DNA from: Capitulum mitella
Taxonomy: Eukaryota; Arthropoda; Thecostraca; Pollicipedomorpha; Pollicipedidae
NCBI GenBank assembly: GCA_030062745.1
Contig: CP099846.1
Location: 30,523,350 to 30,587,349, forward strand
Direction: 5' to 3'
Length of the DNA: 64,000 bases
Both the position numbers and the translations under genes were made by a program. This document shows positions 22,976 to 34,562 of the stretch, one piece after another (within the stretch, counting starts at the first letter, position 1; each line of letters opens with the position of its first letter). The notes beneath the pieces are model-generated. The model ran no database searches. It had not been told where the DNA came from and was given only the letters and a program-made list of their open reading frames with translations.

Positions 22976-24000
22976 GTGCACACCGCTTTGAGTTCCTGCA
23001 GTTAATTGCCCCACACCAAGCACTGCTGTCCTTCTTCAATGGATTCATGATCAAGGCCAATCAATGGATGTAATCACGTACTGAAGTCTTACATGCACCT
23101 GTAATAAATACTTTTGGTGCATTGCTATGTATCAGGAACATGGCTAAGGCCTATATTTCCTAGCCTCACGTATAGCATGATTGAAGAACATATGATAAGA
23201 CATACAACTTGATAAAACACTTTGGACACTTAAGCCCAAGGGGCTGTGTCTCCTAACCCATGAGCGTAAAAACACAGATATAGCAGACCTTGTAATGATG
23301 CACATGTTGTAACAGTTGTTCACCAAGTGATCAGAGGGGCCAGATTACCCTTGGTTATTTCCACCTGTTTGGGATGACTGGGATGAGGAGGCTGGGAAAG
23401 GGGTTGATGGTCCAGACAGTTCTGGAATCCATGAACAGTCGGGCGTCAGTACGTCATCCGACACCCATCACAACGGCGCAGGGCAAGGAATATCCATTTC
23501 TCTGTTTCACGAAGTACCCTATGCACCTCACGCCGTACAGGTGGTTTAGAACATACATTAACATGCGAGAAGGCGCCTCACAGTAGCAAGCGGATATCAA
23601 ACCGCGGCGCGAAGCCAGAACTATCTTCCCCGAGCCGGCGCGACACGTGTCCACCACGTGCCCATTGCCCGAGAACGTTTGCGGCGTTGCTCGGCTCCTC
23701 GATCACAACATTCCTGTCAATAGATGGTGCCAGTGTCGCCGCTGTCGCGATTCTGCGGCGAGTTTCCAATTCAGTAGTATAATCCATGGTGGCGCAAAGG
23801 AGCTGGAGTAAAAGCGATGAATTTGTGCTGGCAGCACGGTGCTGGAGTAATGGGAAATATCGGTAATTATTTGGCTGTCGTAGGTCAACGAAGGCGATTT
23901 GGGGAAAACGAATGTTACGTGACGATTCAGTCCAGTGTCTTCGTTGATCGCACGTATACAACTAAAATTCGATATTTGACTCAACGTACTCCCTTTAATG
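22976..24000. other. Gene-free stretch
   Basis: A minus-strand frame at 23,578-23,961 of about 127 codons is open but shows no recognisable domain and no splice or promoter support. Nothing else recognised. Confidence 0.35.
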
Positions 24001-25035
24001 ACTAGTATGGCATGAAGCAGACGTTGCGAGCAGAAGATGGTCCCATGATGTATGGTTAATCACTGTAAAATGTGCTTTATTGAACTTCTGTTATTTGCAT
24101 TTACTTCGACCAAAACATTCACAATTTCTAGTTTCCTATTAGCGAGTTGTCCCGGACACTTTGTTACGTGGATTTTCATAAAGGTCTTTCGAAATGATTA
24201 CAATTTCCAGGTAAAAATATTCTATTATTAATGGGGCTTTCAAGCAAAACTCAAGTTACCAGATGCCTCTGGGTGTCAAAACCTCAAAATACCACGAATG
24301 TAAAAGATGTAATGCACTTGTGATCTACTTAAAAAACGCCTTTGTTATATGTACATTTAGGGCAAATGCAAGACGAATGCTAGTTAAAGGCGATCGGCTG
24401 CTGGGACAAATAGTTTGCAGGTTCTTCTGAAATTAATCGTCCGATGCCAATTGTATGACAGTGACAGATCCATTCGTAATCCATGTTAGGTGTAAGTTTG
24501 GCGATATGTCTGATAATGCGTCTCATTTCAAACGTCTGTTGCACGCCCATTTCCATCTGGAATTATCTTTTTGTTTTGAAGGAATTTTACGAGTTTAAAC
24601 ATACCCTACGCACCGGCTAGAACTGGGGAATTTCTATGCGTACCAAGATTGTTATTCAATGAATTGTAATTTAAGAGTTTTCTGTAAGTCAGATTCAAAC
24701 AAAAAAATCAGACAGTCAAGCAATCAAACGAGCAAGTGAACAAACATTCAGAACTCAGCTTTGTATCAGTTGTAATACTGCGTTTACTCAATGCTCGCTC
24801 GTCCGGCTGATGACCGCAGTGGCATAACACAACAATTACGTTCAACTTTCTCAGCATTAACCTTATTTCTGGAACGAGGGCTTTTCATGTCCCTTTCCGA
24901 TTTTTTTACTCGCTTTCTCCCATGTTTTTCAAGAAACATCATGAAACGTAGTCACTTTTCTTATCTATTCTTTCCATGCATCATATGAGATTCTCACAAT
25001 TTTTTTAGCCCAGGGACGGGGTCAGGCCAGCGTAG
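24001..25035 (+). repeat. Dispersed repeat R, copy 1
   Basis: Recurs at about 30,555-31,800, 36,340-37,200 and 41,365-44,525, and partly at 1-130. Landmarks are GGCATGAAGCAGACGTTGCG, CATGATGCATGGTTAGTCAC, AATTTCCAGGTAAA, CAGGTTCTTCTGAAAT and CAGGGACGGGGTCAGGCCAGC. No coding capacity recognised. It travels with the duplicated gene units. Confidence 0.75.
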
Positions 25036-26560
25036 TTATCAAGACATTAAGAAGACATTTTTAATGAAGACATTAAAAATGTCTTCATTTTTAATGTTTT
25101 AAAAACTGTCCTTCAAAAGCAGGTACTTGGCGCATCGCCTGTTGTATCCGGACATACCAAAAGCAAGGGAACTGGACAGATGACACCCACAGATGTTTAT
25201 TGTCTGTACCCGGGGCATTTTGCCTGTCAATGAGAAATGGATGAGAAAAAAAGATCCGTCTGTTTCCTAGGAAGGCAGTATGGGAATATACAAGCATAGC
25301 TTGTTGTACGAGATTTTGCATCTACCATCGCATCGGGTGGTTCCATCTTGCTAAAAGCTGACCCAAATTGAGCAGTTGCTGGGTAGCCGGGTAGGGTTCA
25401 GTAAAGGCGCCCGGAATCAGGGGCGGAGCCAGAATTTTCTTAAGGGGACCGGAGCTCAGTATGAACTGAAATCACACGAAAAGCGTCTGCTGAGAAGACA
25501 ATGTGCAATGGTTTTCACGGAAAATGTGGGCCTAGGGGGTAGCGGGTCCCCGTCCTTTGAAAGTGCCGGCGCCTGGCATGGGTATTAAATACGCCTTTAC
25601 CAGGGTTGGAAACGAAAAACACTGCAAATTTTTCACCGGGAAATCCCAGCCCATACGCTTAGGAACGGCAGGGTGGCCCGTGGGTGCCATGACACCCCCA
25701 CTTCCAGAGAATCCTGAACTTTAGCCCTATGTCGATGCATGGAAAGAATCGACTTCAAAATTGGTTTTGACACCTCTACTTTCTGAGACGTTCTTACACC
25801 TACGTCTCAACCTCTTTCTTATATAAACATAGCCATGTCTTTGTTTGATGAACGTTATTTTCCCTCGTCCGCACGTCAATTTTTTCATCCCACAATGTAT
25901 TTGAGAGAGGGGAAGCGGATGCCACCCTCCCTTCCCGTGTATGTTTCTCGCCTAATCAAAACAGCTTTCGGACAAAAAAGACCGCTATTCATAGTTCATT
26001 GCAAATCTTGCACTGTCGATATTTATTTCAGTCCATAATTTCGACTCCGGGGTCAGAATTCCAAGGAACCTTTCTTCGCCCCAATGGGCTCCTTGACCGT
26101 CCAGAAGAACCCTTTTTGTACAGAAATGCAGATTTAAGAAGGGTCATTTTCCCCTAAAGTGATCGTTTTCCCAGAAAGAGACCCTCTTTCCCCTGGAAAA
26201 TAGCTCAATTTGGCCGGAGACAGCCTGGGGAGGCGGGCAACCATCAGCTTGTCCCCACCCATAGATACGCTCCTGCCACAGGTCGTTGCGCATATTCCGG
26301 TGCATTGGTGTTTGTGTTGTTACTGTCTATTGTTTGGTGCATTGGTGTTATTGTCTGTCTTCAAAAGTAAATGTTGCATCCATATGATCAAATAATGTTA
26401 AAATTCATACATGCCTCTGCTGCATGAACTCTGGAAATCGTGATGGTTCTTCATTGTGTCTGAATTTCTGCCATAGTTTAGCCCATAAGCGACAATTTGT
26501 TGTGATAATTAAGCATGATAATGAAGCGTTTAAACGTTTTCTGTACCAAGCCGACTACTA
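25036..26560. other. Gene-free stretch
   Basis: Contains a hairpin of GAAGACATTAAAAATG-type arms at about 25,055-25,100, and at 25,415-25,560 a piece of the dispersed element that starts CAGGGGCGGAGCCAG (related to those at 37,495 and 57,017). No gene recognised. Confidence 0.45.
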
Positions 26561-26719
26561 GAAAACGATCATATGACACCAGGGGTGCTTTTAGTGTCAC
26601 TGAAGGTCATTTCTTTACCATTGGGGTGCCCAGGCACCATCGAAAAAACGCAATTCTCCGCTAGTGTCGCCACCTCTCTGGCTGCGCCAGTGCCGGGAAA
26701 TACCGGAATTTGGATATGG

Positions 26720-27200
26720 AAAGTATTCAGCACAATGACGCCATTTATAGCAGAGATGTCAGACACGCAATGCGTGACGTCACGTGACGTCATGCGTTCA
26801 GGATTTGCGGTGAACCAAATTTAGGCAAACGATGCGCTGCAATGCCATTCGTGCAACATTACACTGACAATTTCATCTGCGCTGCACTGATATTTACAAC
26901 ATCACATTGACAAATACTCACGAAAAACAGTCCCCAGGCACCACACACGCAACATTTCAACCGCTTGACTGGGGACTTAAAACGCCATTGCTCCCACGGG
27001 TGACGAGCATTGGCAACAGCAAAGAAGCCAACGCTCTTGTCCGAGGTCAGCCAAGGTCGCCATTAGTACTTTGACGCCATCCTTGAAAATCGTCCGCCTA
27101 GTCTGTTCTAGCATCGTAAAGAGAGTTTTGGAGTAAGCTTACTTTGGATAATATGATTGGTATCGAACCTAGGTAAACGAAGTTCGTGAAAATCAGAAAC
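26720..27200 (+). repeat. Duplicated 5' flank of copy C
   Basis: Homologous to the 5' blocks of B, D and E up to about 27,175. There the sequence jumps directly to intron sequence (AAGTTCGTGAAAATC), skipping the promoter and exon 1. Confidence 0.75.
26775..26792. promoter_or_regulatory. Paired CRE sites around an E-box
   Basis: Two perfect TGACGTCA sites (26775-26782 and 26785-26792) flank and overlap a CACGTG. Single TGACGTCA sites occur in the matching block near copy A/B (about 10,512). The block precedes a promoterless pseudogene, so any current role is doubtful. Confidence 0.35.
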
Positions 27201-27358
27201 AACACTGAAACGTTTCGCTATTTTCCTACAGTTCACACAGGTTTAGACGGGAATTCGAGCAGTCAGTCGGTAATAGGTTTCTTCAGGTTGCCAATTTTTG
27301 TCGCAATCTTCAGACAAAACACTGTCCTGTTCTAATCTAACGCATTTTTTCGTCTAAG

Positions 27359-28733
27359 GCCTTCCTATCACTGTTGATAGCGGCGGTTAGCCTCGCCTAC
27401 GACAACCTTCAGCGGCGGCGACGGAGAAGGTTCCTCGGGGTACGGAGTCTCCTCTAGCGCAGGAAACGGAGGAGGAGGAGGTGGCAGCTTTGGATACGGA
27501 GCGTCGTCTGGTGGCGGAAGCGGAGGAGGCGACGGTTCCAGATACGGAGGCGTCTCCGGTGATTCAAAGGATGCAGCGCCCACCGGATACGGAGTTCCTT
27601 CGACTGGCGGAAGCGGACGAGGGTTCAGCTCTGGATACGGAGTTTCTTCGAGTAGTGCTGCAGGTGGAGGCTTTCCGGAATATGGAACTCCATCTGGTGG
27701 GGGTGGAGGAGGAAGTTCCACCGACTACGAATGGCAGTCTGGCGCGACCGGGGGCGCAGGAGGTTCCTATGGAGTCTCTTCTGGCTCAGCATCATCGTCC
27801 CAGTCACAGTCGATCTCACCCCAACACAATGAAAGATACTATACACCCAGCAGCTCAACCTTCGGAGCATCTGGCAACGGAGGGTTCACTGGTGAACACG
27901 ATTCATCCTCTCAGGGCTCGTCGGGAGGGTACAGCAATCCATCTCAAGCTTCTTTCGGTGGACACAGTGCATTTTCACAGGGATCGTCTGGTGGATACAA
28001 CCCCTCGTCCCAGGGACCTTCTGGTAGTTACAACACTCCTTCCCAGGGAACCTCTGCAGGATACACCACTACCTCTCAGGAGTCAAGTGGATATAGCTCT
28101 TCTCCTCAGGGGTCCCCTGGTGGATACAGTGCGCCTCCTCAGGGGTCCTCTATTGGATACGACGCGACTTCCCAGGGGTCATTTGATGGATACAGCGCTC
28201 CCTCTCAGGAATCCTCGGGTGGATATGATTCTCCCGCTCAAGGATCCTCCGATGGATACGGCGTCCCTTTACAGGGATCATCTGGTGGGTACAGTTCCTT
28301 AACTCAGGGATCGTATGGTGGATATAGCACCGCCTCACAAAAATCCTCCAGTGGAAGCAGCTCCGCCTCGCAGGGATCCTCTGGTGGATACATTCCCCCT
28401 TCGCAAGGATCCTCTGTTGGATACAGCGCCACTTCGCAAGGATCCTCCGATGGATACGGCGCCTCTTCACAGGGATCCTCCGATGGATACGGCGCCTCTT
28501 CACAGGGATCCTCCGATGGATACGGCGCCTCTTCGCACGGATCCTCTGATGGATACGGCACTTCCTCACAGGAATCCTCCAATGGATACGGCTCCTCTTC
28601 CCGGGGATCCTCTACATCCAGTGCTCTGTCGCCCGACTCGGCGACCTACCACGCTCAACAGAAACCCCAACATGGTCACAAGGTGCCTCTACTGAGTTTC
28701 CAGGTTGCGGTAGTGTCCCATCTCCGCAAGTAG
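27359..28733 (+). pseudogene. Copy C: silk-like repeat protein, no promoter or exon 1
   Basis: Only the large second exon is present (27359-28733, TAG stop). The conserved promoter and the five-codon first exon present in the other copies are missing; the 5' flank joins directly to intron sequence near 27,175. The signal-peptide segment reads AFLSLLIAAVSLA, with Cys replaced by Ser. An extra C near 27,406 then shifts the frame. After that shift the frame is open to the tail, with the Gly/Tyr region, about 25 11-residue repeats (including three near-identical GSSDGYGASSQ units in a row) and HKVPLLSFQVAVVSHLRK. Parts of the repeat region and the 3' end are almost identical to copy B. Confidence 0.85.
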
Positions 28734-30540
28734 TGCTTCACAATATCCATATAACCATTCCTCGAACATCTTTCAGAACGTTGCACCAAAAATGCACCCA
28801 CAGGGCATCAGATATATTTTGGTTCCTGCACCTATGCTGTGGTTAGTGTTTGCTGTATCCCTTTTTTAAGTAGGGCCGTTTCCCATGTTAGCCTTTCCAT
28901 TCATATTTACACATGGCAACCTCAAAGTGTTTCATGGTGACCAGAATCAGTCAGTTTCAGGGAAGGAAGACGATTTTTAGGATGTTGTCTTCCCAGACGC
29001 ATTTACCAATGTCGCCCAGCAAAAAAAAAATAATGATTAGTTTCACGTCTTCTGCACTCTGATCCGTCCAATGAACTAGTTGTTCATGACCACCTCGTTG
29101 CATAAAGGGTTGTAATACGATTTGCATTTGTGTATTACTGTTTCGTTTTTATTTTTTCTTCATGTTTCTCCAAGGTGTTAGACATCAAACTGTTCTATTT
29201 ATCGGCTCATTCCTTGTTCCATTGTGTTTGAAACGCTGGCTATAAGTACTTAAACGTTTTGTGAAATATATCCTGTGGAACTGGTCATGGCTCCATTTCT
29301 CTTGTTTCATTTTTGTCTCGTTGTCTAACACATAAACTTCCATGCCCATCCGATATGAATATGACCTGAAGGTCGCATTCGTATTGGGTGGACACGGAAT
29401 ACTCACACTGTCGCAAACATAGCCTGCAGAAGAAAAGGACAAGAACGAGCAGATCACGAAAATATCGTGCTGTAACAATGGCACTATACCTGTTCCTTCC
29501 ATATGAAGCATTATCAGCCGTAATATCAAATGTTTGCTTCAACGCTATATTCTTGTTCTTGCCTACGTACTTGAAGGAATGCTACCGTGGTCTAGTGGCA
29601 GTTCGTGGTGTCACAAAGGCCTGAGGCACAACGCAAGTGTAGCACCAAACTAACTTTTATACAGCTACTTGTCTTATAAACGATGTGCAACTGTGAAACC
29701 ATAAATTACATCCGACCATTTTCAGATCGACGTGAGCAAAAAGGCCGAAAGGTCACATATCGCATCACTCTCAGATTTTTGTATATTATTTTCAAAGAAA
29801 GGTAGAGCAAACTCGGTCTCCACTCCAATCCGGGCATCGAAAGCAATCAAAACACGCTCGCAGCCAGAGCTCCAGGCAGAAAGTTCTCCCCGTTTCAAGG
29901 GCGGATAAATAATCTGCCCTGCTGGAGACAAACAGTCATCGCTGAGTCATTTGCGCACAGTTCCAAAACATACATCTGAAGTTTTAACAATGGAAATGTC
30001 CAATACTTTGATCAATAGCTATCCTACACATGCATTCCTTTCTCCGCTACTGATGCCAGTGGCGTCGTGCAGTCGTGCACTCGAGCATCTTTCGTCAGTG
30101 AGCCCGGCGGTGCTGGCCAGAGGCATAACCGCGTCTCGCCGTACAGGGGCACAGTTAGCTGTGGTGGCGTCGGCCGACACACAGTTTCGCGGACGCTCAC
30201 CAGGGGCGCTGTACTAAATCGGAGATTCTAACGTTGGTTAAGGTGGGTGACGAGCTGGTTGCGTCCACGGCCGCTTTGCGCCGGATGCCTGCGGGGGCAG
30301 CAGGGGCGAGGATGCAGCACAGAGTGCACCGTCCTTGCGGGCATGTTCCCTGCTATGTTGATGAATACATGAACAAAATGAGCACATTATTCCAGTTTAA
30401 TCATGGGCTTCATTTTATAAACGAGGTTATTACACAGCGATTAAGTACGATTTTTATCCCACGCTTTCCGATATTTTTGGCGAGGAATTGCCTATGTTAC
30501 CCTTAATGACGAGCTGGCACTGCCATGATCTACGCTTTTG
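28734..30540 (+). repeat. Duplicated 3' flank of copy C
   Basis: Collinear with 13,015-14,700 behind copy B and with 34,563-36,330 behind copy D. No coding region recognised. Confidence 0.7.
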
Positions 30541-30554
30541 CACTTTATGATTAA

Positions 30555-31483
30555 TTACTAGTGTGGTATGAAGTAGCCGTTGCGAGCAGGTGGCCCCATG
30601 ATGCATGGTTAGTCACAGTAAAATGTTTTTGTTGAACTTCTGTTATATGCATTTATTTCGATCAAACATTCATAATTACTAGTTTTTTAATAACGAGATG
30701 TCCCGGGCATTCTCCCATTTGGACTTCCAATAAGGTCTTTCGAAATGATTACAATTTCCAGGTAAATGCGTTTTGTTACTAACGGATCGTTCAAGCAAAA
30801 TTCAAGCTACCAGATGGCTCTGCATGCCAAAACTTCAAAATACCACGAATATAGAAAAGACGTCGTCCGTTCGTGATCTTTGCAAAAGACGTCATTGTTA
30901 TACGTACGTTTGAGACAAATGCAAGGCAAATGCTAGTCAAGGGTAATTAGCTGCTTTAACAAATCGCTTGCAGGTTCTTCTGAAATCAATACCATCAGAA
31001 GGAGATTATCGAAAGGAGCCAGTTTAAACACACAGCAAACAACAGATAAGCTTCGGTTTTTTTTTGAATGCCCATTCTGATGCATTTCTCGGCTTCAGTT
31101 TTGTCCGGCCTGTGGTGTTTCAGTACCAGCAAGGTACCTCGACTGCACAAATCGTACACTTCGCGCCTAACAAATTTGTCAAAAAAATGATTACAAATTG
31201 GATATCATTGTCGGATGCCGCTTGTATGGTAGTCATGAGTCCATTCTTAATTCATGTTATGCGTATGTTTGCCAATATGTTAAATTCTTCCCCTCATTTG
31301 AAACTTCTCACAAAAAAGTTGGACTGGTGAACGCCCGCTGCTATCTGGCATTATCTTCGCATTTTGAAGAAACAGTGCAGGTCTAAACGTACCCTATGCA
31401 CTGAGGTGAACTGAAAAATTTCTTTGCATACCAAGAGTGGTAATCAATTAATGGCAATTTAAGAATTATCTCTAAGTCCGATT
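30555..31483 (+). repeat. Dispersed repeat R, copy 2
   Basis: Collinear with 24,001-24,700. It is interrupted at 31,484 by a MITE, after which the repeat resumes at 31,757. Confidence 0.7.
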
Positions 31484-31756
31484 CAGGCACATAGCCAAGA
31501 CTGTCCCGGGGGGGGGGGCAAATGTCAAATTTTGTCGTATGTCACTGGCATATGGCGAAACTTATAGGAAAAAGCTGCAATTATATAAAACGGTCCTCAT
31601 ATTTAATCTACAGGAATTCATATAATGTTTACTTTTGCAACATATATATGATCACTATTCCGCATTCGTGCGAAATCGCTATATATCTAGTGTAGACCGC
31701 TTGGCTCAGGGGGGCCATGGCCGACATGCCCCCCCCCCCCGTTGGCTACGTCCCTG
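31484..31756. mobile_element. hAT-like MITE, 273 bp
   Basis: Ends are CAGGCACATAGCCAAG (left) and CAGGGACGTAGCCAAC (right, read inward), each followed by a G run. Flanking 8-mers are GTCCGATT (31476-31483) and ATCAGATT (31757-31764). Empty sites reading AAGTCAGATTCAA exist in repeat R near 24,690 and 43,628, which proves insertion here. A second copy is at 41443-42086. Confidence 0.8.
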
Positions 31757-31799
31757 ATCAGATTCAAGGAAGCAATGAATCAGTCGAAAAAATGCCATG

Positions 31800-32470
31800 A
31801 CTTCCCTCTCTGGCAGCGCCGGTGCCGGGAAATGCCAATATTTGGATAACGGAAGTATACAACACTAAAAGTAATTTATAGCAGAGATGCGAGACGCGCA
31901 GTGACGTGACTCATACCTCCAGGATTTACGGTGAACCAAATTTAGGCAAACGATTTACTGCAATGACATTCCGTGCAACATTACGTTGACAACCGCATCT
32001 GCATTGCACAGCACACGCAAAACAGCCTCCACGACACCACATGCACAGCATTTCAACCGCTTGACTCGGGCCTAAGACCGCCATTGTTCCCACGCGTGGC
32101 GAGCACTGGCAACCGCAACGAAGTCAACGCTCTTGTCCGAGGCTCGCGAAGGTCGTGATTAGTTCTATGAGGTCACCATGCATCTGACATTCACCCAAGT
32201 CTGGCACTTCTTCTGGAGATCGTACGTGTGGTCTATTCTAGCACCGTAAAGGAAGAATTTTAGAGTAAGCTTATCTTGGATCATATGATTTTAACATACA
32301 TGCCGCAATCCTGCTATCTCAGTTCAAAACCCCATACAAAGGTGATCAGTCGCCTAAGGCCATTTCTGCCTTACCTCATTGCAAAAGAAATGCTAAGTTC
32401 AACGCTTTAGTATATTATAAGCAAGGAGACATGTACTGCATTTGTCCAATGTCTTCCGATTTCGAAACTG
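31800..32470 (+). repeat. Duplicated 5' flank of copy D
   Basis: Collinear with the 5' flanks of B, C and E (landmarks GGCAAACGAT, GCAACATT and GCCATTGTTCCCACG). No gene inside. Confidence 0.7.
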
Positions 32471-32603
32471 TTGCCGGCCCAGCCGAGAGGGGCGACGCCC
32501 GGCGACCGGCACTCCGTCCCAGTCATGCGGTCCCCGACGGCCGTATATAGCCGACCGACCGGCAATGCACAGCAGACACACCGCCTTCAGTACTACCGGC
32601 AAC
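32471..32603 (+). promoter_or_regulatory. Core promoter of copy D
   Basis: Conserved GC-rich block with TATATAG at 32544-32550, 60 bp upstream of the ATG. A 3-bp shortening between TATA and ATG distinguishes it from A, B and E. Confidence 0.8.
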
Positions 32604-34562
32604 ATGCGGCACAGCAAGGTGTGACACCGGGGGAACGGCTCACTGGCGAACATGTCGGTACCGTCTCAGGCTTCAGTGACTGCGAGTGGTGATGACGCCA
32701 TTGTCTGCGTTTACGATGTTCGTAAAAGGTGCAAACCATGAAGACCAAATGCATCAAAATCATGACAACACCGAAACGTTTCGGTATGCTCCTTGACTTG
32801 ACACAATGGCACAGTCTTCAGACAAAACACTGTCCTGTTCTAATCTAACGCACTTTTTTGCCTCAGGCCTTCCTATCACTGTTGATAGCGGCGGTTTGCC
32901 TCGCCGACGACAGCTTCCGCGACGGCGACGGAGAAGGTTTCTCGGGGTACAGAATCTCCTTTGGCGCAGGAGGAGGAGGAGGAGGTGGCAGCTTTGGATA
33001 CGGAGCGTCGTCCGGTGGCGGAAGCGGAGGAGGAGACAGCTCCCGATACGGAGGCGTCTCCGGTAGTGCAGAAGCTGGAGCACCCTCCGGATACGGAATT
33101 TCCTCCACTGGTGGAAGCGGACAAGGGTCCAGCTCGGGATACGGAACTTCTGCGAGTAGTGCTGAAGGTGGAGGCTTTTCGGGATACGGAACTTCATCCG
33201 GTGGCAGTGGAGGAGAAAGTTCCGCCGACTACGAATGGCAGTCAGGCGCGGCAGGGCGTGGAGGAGCTTCGTACGAAGTCTCTTCTCCCTCAGCGTCATC
33301 GTCCCAGTCACAGTCGATCTCATCCCAGCCCATTGGAAGATACTATACACCCAGCAGCTCCACCTTCGGAGCATTTGGTAGCGGAGGGTTCACTGGTGAA
33401 CACGATCCATCCTCTCAGGGCTCGACGGGAGGGTACACTGACCCATCTCAAGCCTCTTCTGGTGGTGGTCTTTTCACAGGGTTCTTCCGGTGAATACAGC
33501 CCACCGTCCCAGGGATCCTCTGGGGGTTACAACCCTCCTTCCCAGGGATGCTCTGCAGGATACAGCACTCCCTCTCAGGAGTCAAGTGGATATCGCTCTT
33601 CTTCCCAGGGGTTTTCTGATGAATTCAGCGCTCCCTCTCAGGGATCTTCAAGTGGATACAGCGCCGCTCCTGAGGGGCCATCTGTTGGATACGGCACGCC
33701 TTCTCAGGGGCCATCTGATGGATACAGCACTCCCTCTCAGGAATCCTCGGGCGGATACAATGCTCCCACTCAGGAATCTTCTGGTGCATACGGCGATTCT
33801 TTGCAGGAATCATCTGGTGGGTACGACTCCCCAACTCAGTGATCCTCTGGTGGATATGGCGCCACTCCCCAGGGATCCTCTGGTGTAAACAGCGCATCGT
33901 CTCAGGGATCGTCAGTTCAATATAGTGCTTCTTACGATGGATCCTGTGGAGGTTACAATCCTCCCTCTCAGGAACTCTCCGGTGGATACAGCTCTTCATC
34001 CCAGGAATCATCTGGTGGATACGGCTCATCAACCCAGGGATCCTCTGGAGGACATAGCACCAGTTCACAGTGGTACTCTGATGGAAACAGGGGATCGTCT
34101 CAGAGTTCTTCTAATCGATACAATGCTCCTTCCCAGGGATTGTCTGATGGATACAGCGTCCCCTCGCAGGATTCCTCTTTCGAAAGCAGCGCCGCTTCGC
34201 AGGGCTCTTCTGGTGGATACAGCTTCCCTTCTCAAGTATCCTCTATTGGATACAGTGCCACTTCGCAAGAACCCTCTGGTGGATTCGGCGCCCCTTCACA
34301 TGGATCCGCCGACGGATACGGCGCCTCTTCACCTGGATCTTTCGGTGTATACGGCACCTCTTCGCAGGGATCCTCTGGTGGATACGGCATACCCTCAGAA
34401 GAATTCTCCGGCGGATACGGCGCTTCTTCCCAGGGATCCTCTACATCCAGTGCTCTGTCGCCCGATTCTCCGACCTATCGCGTTCAACAGAAATCCCAGG
34501 ATGGTCACAAGGTGCCCCTACTGAGTTTCCAGGTTGCGGTAGTGTCCCATCTCCACAAGTAA
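32604..34562 (+). pseudogene. Copy D: silk-like secreted repeat protein, frameshift and stop
   Basis: Exon 1 is 32604-32618 (MRHSK; donor GTGTGA, weaker than the GTGAGA of others). The intron is 32619-32866. Exon 2 is 32867-34562. The N-terminal part is intact: signal peptide AFLSLLIAAVCLA, a Gly-rich tract with a run of eight glycines, and GYG repeats. A frameshift near 33,468 leads to a stop at 33,491-33,493. In the corrected frame a TGA at 33840-33842 replaces the GGA of a SQGSS unit (one G-to-T change). Beyond it the repeats run open to a tail ending HLHK rather than HLRK. Some repeat units are unusual (GSCGGYN, ASYDGS). A truncated secreted product of about 214 residues could be made if transcribed. 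Confidence 0.85.

Noticed and set aside
23578..23961. 127-codon minus-strand open frame
   Set aside because: No recognised domain and no splice or promoter evidence.
25415..25560. Piece starting CAGGGGCGGAGCCAG as a complete MITE
   Set aside because: The left end resembles the element at 57,017, but I could not find a matching right end or target duplication.
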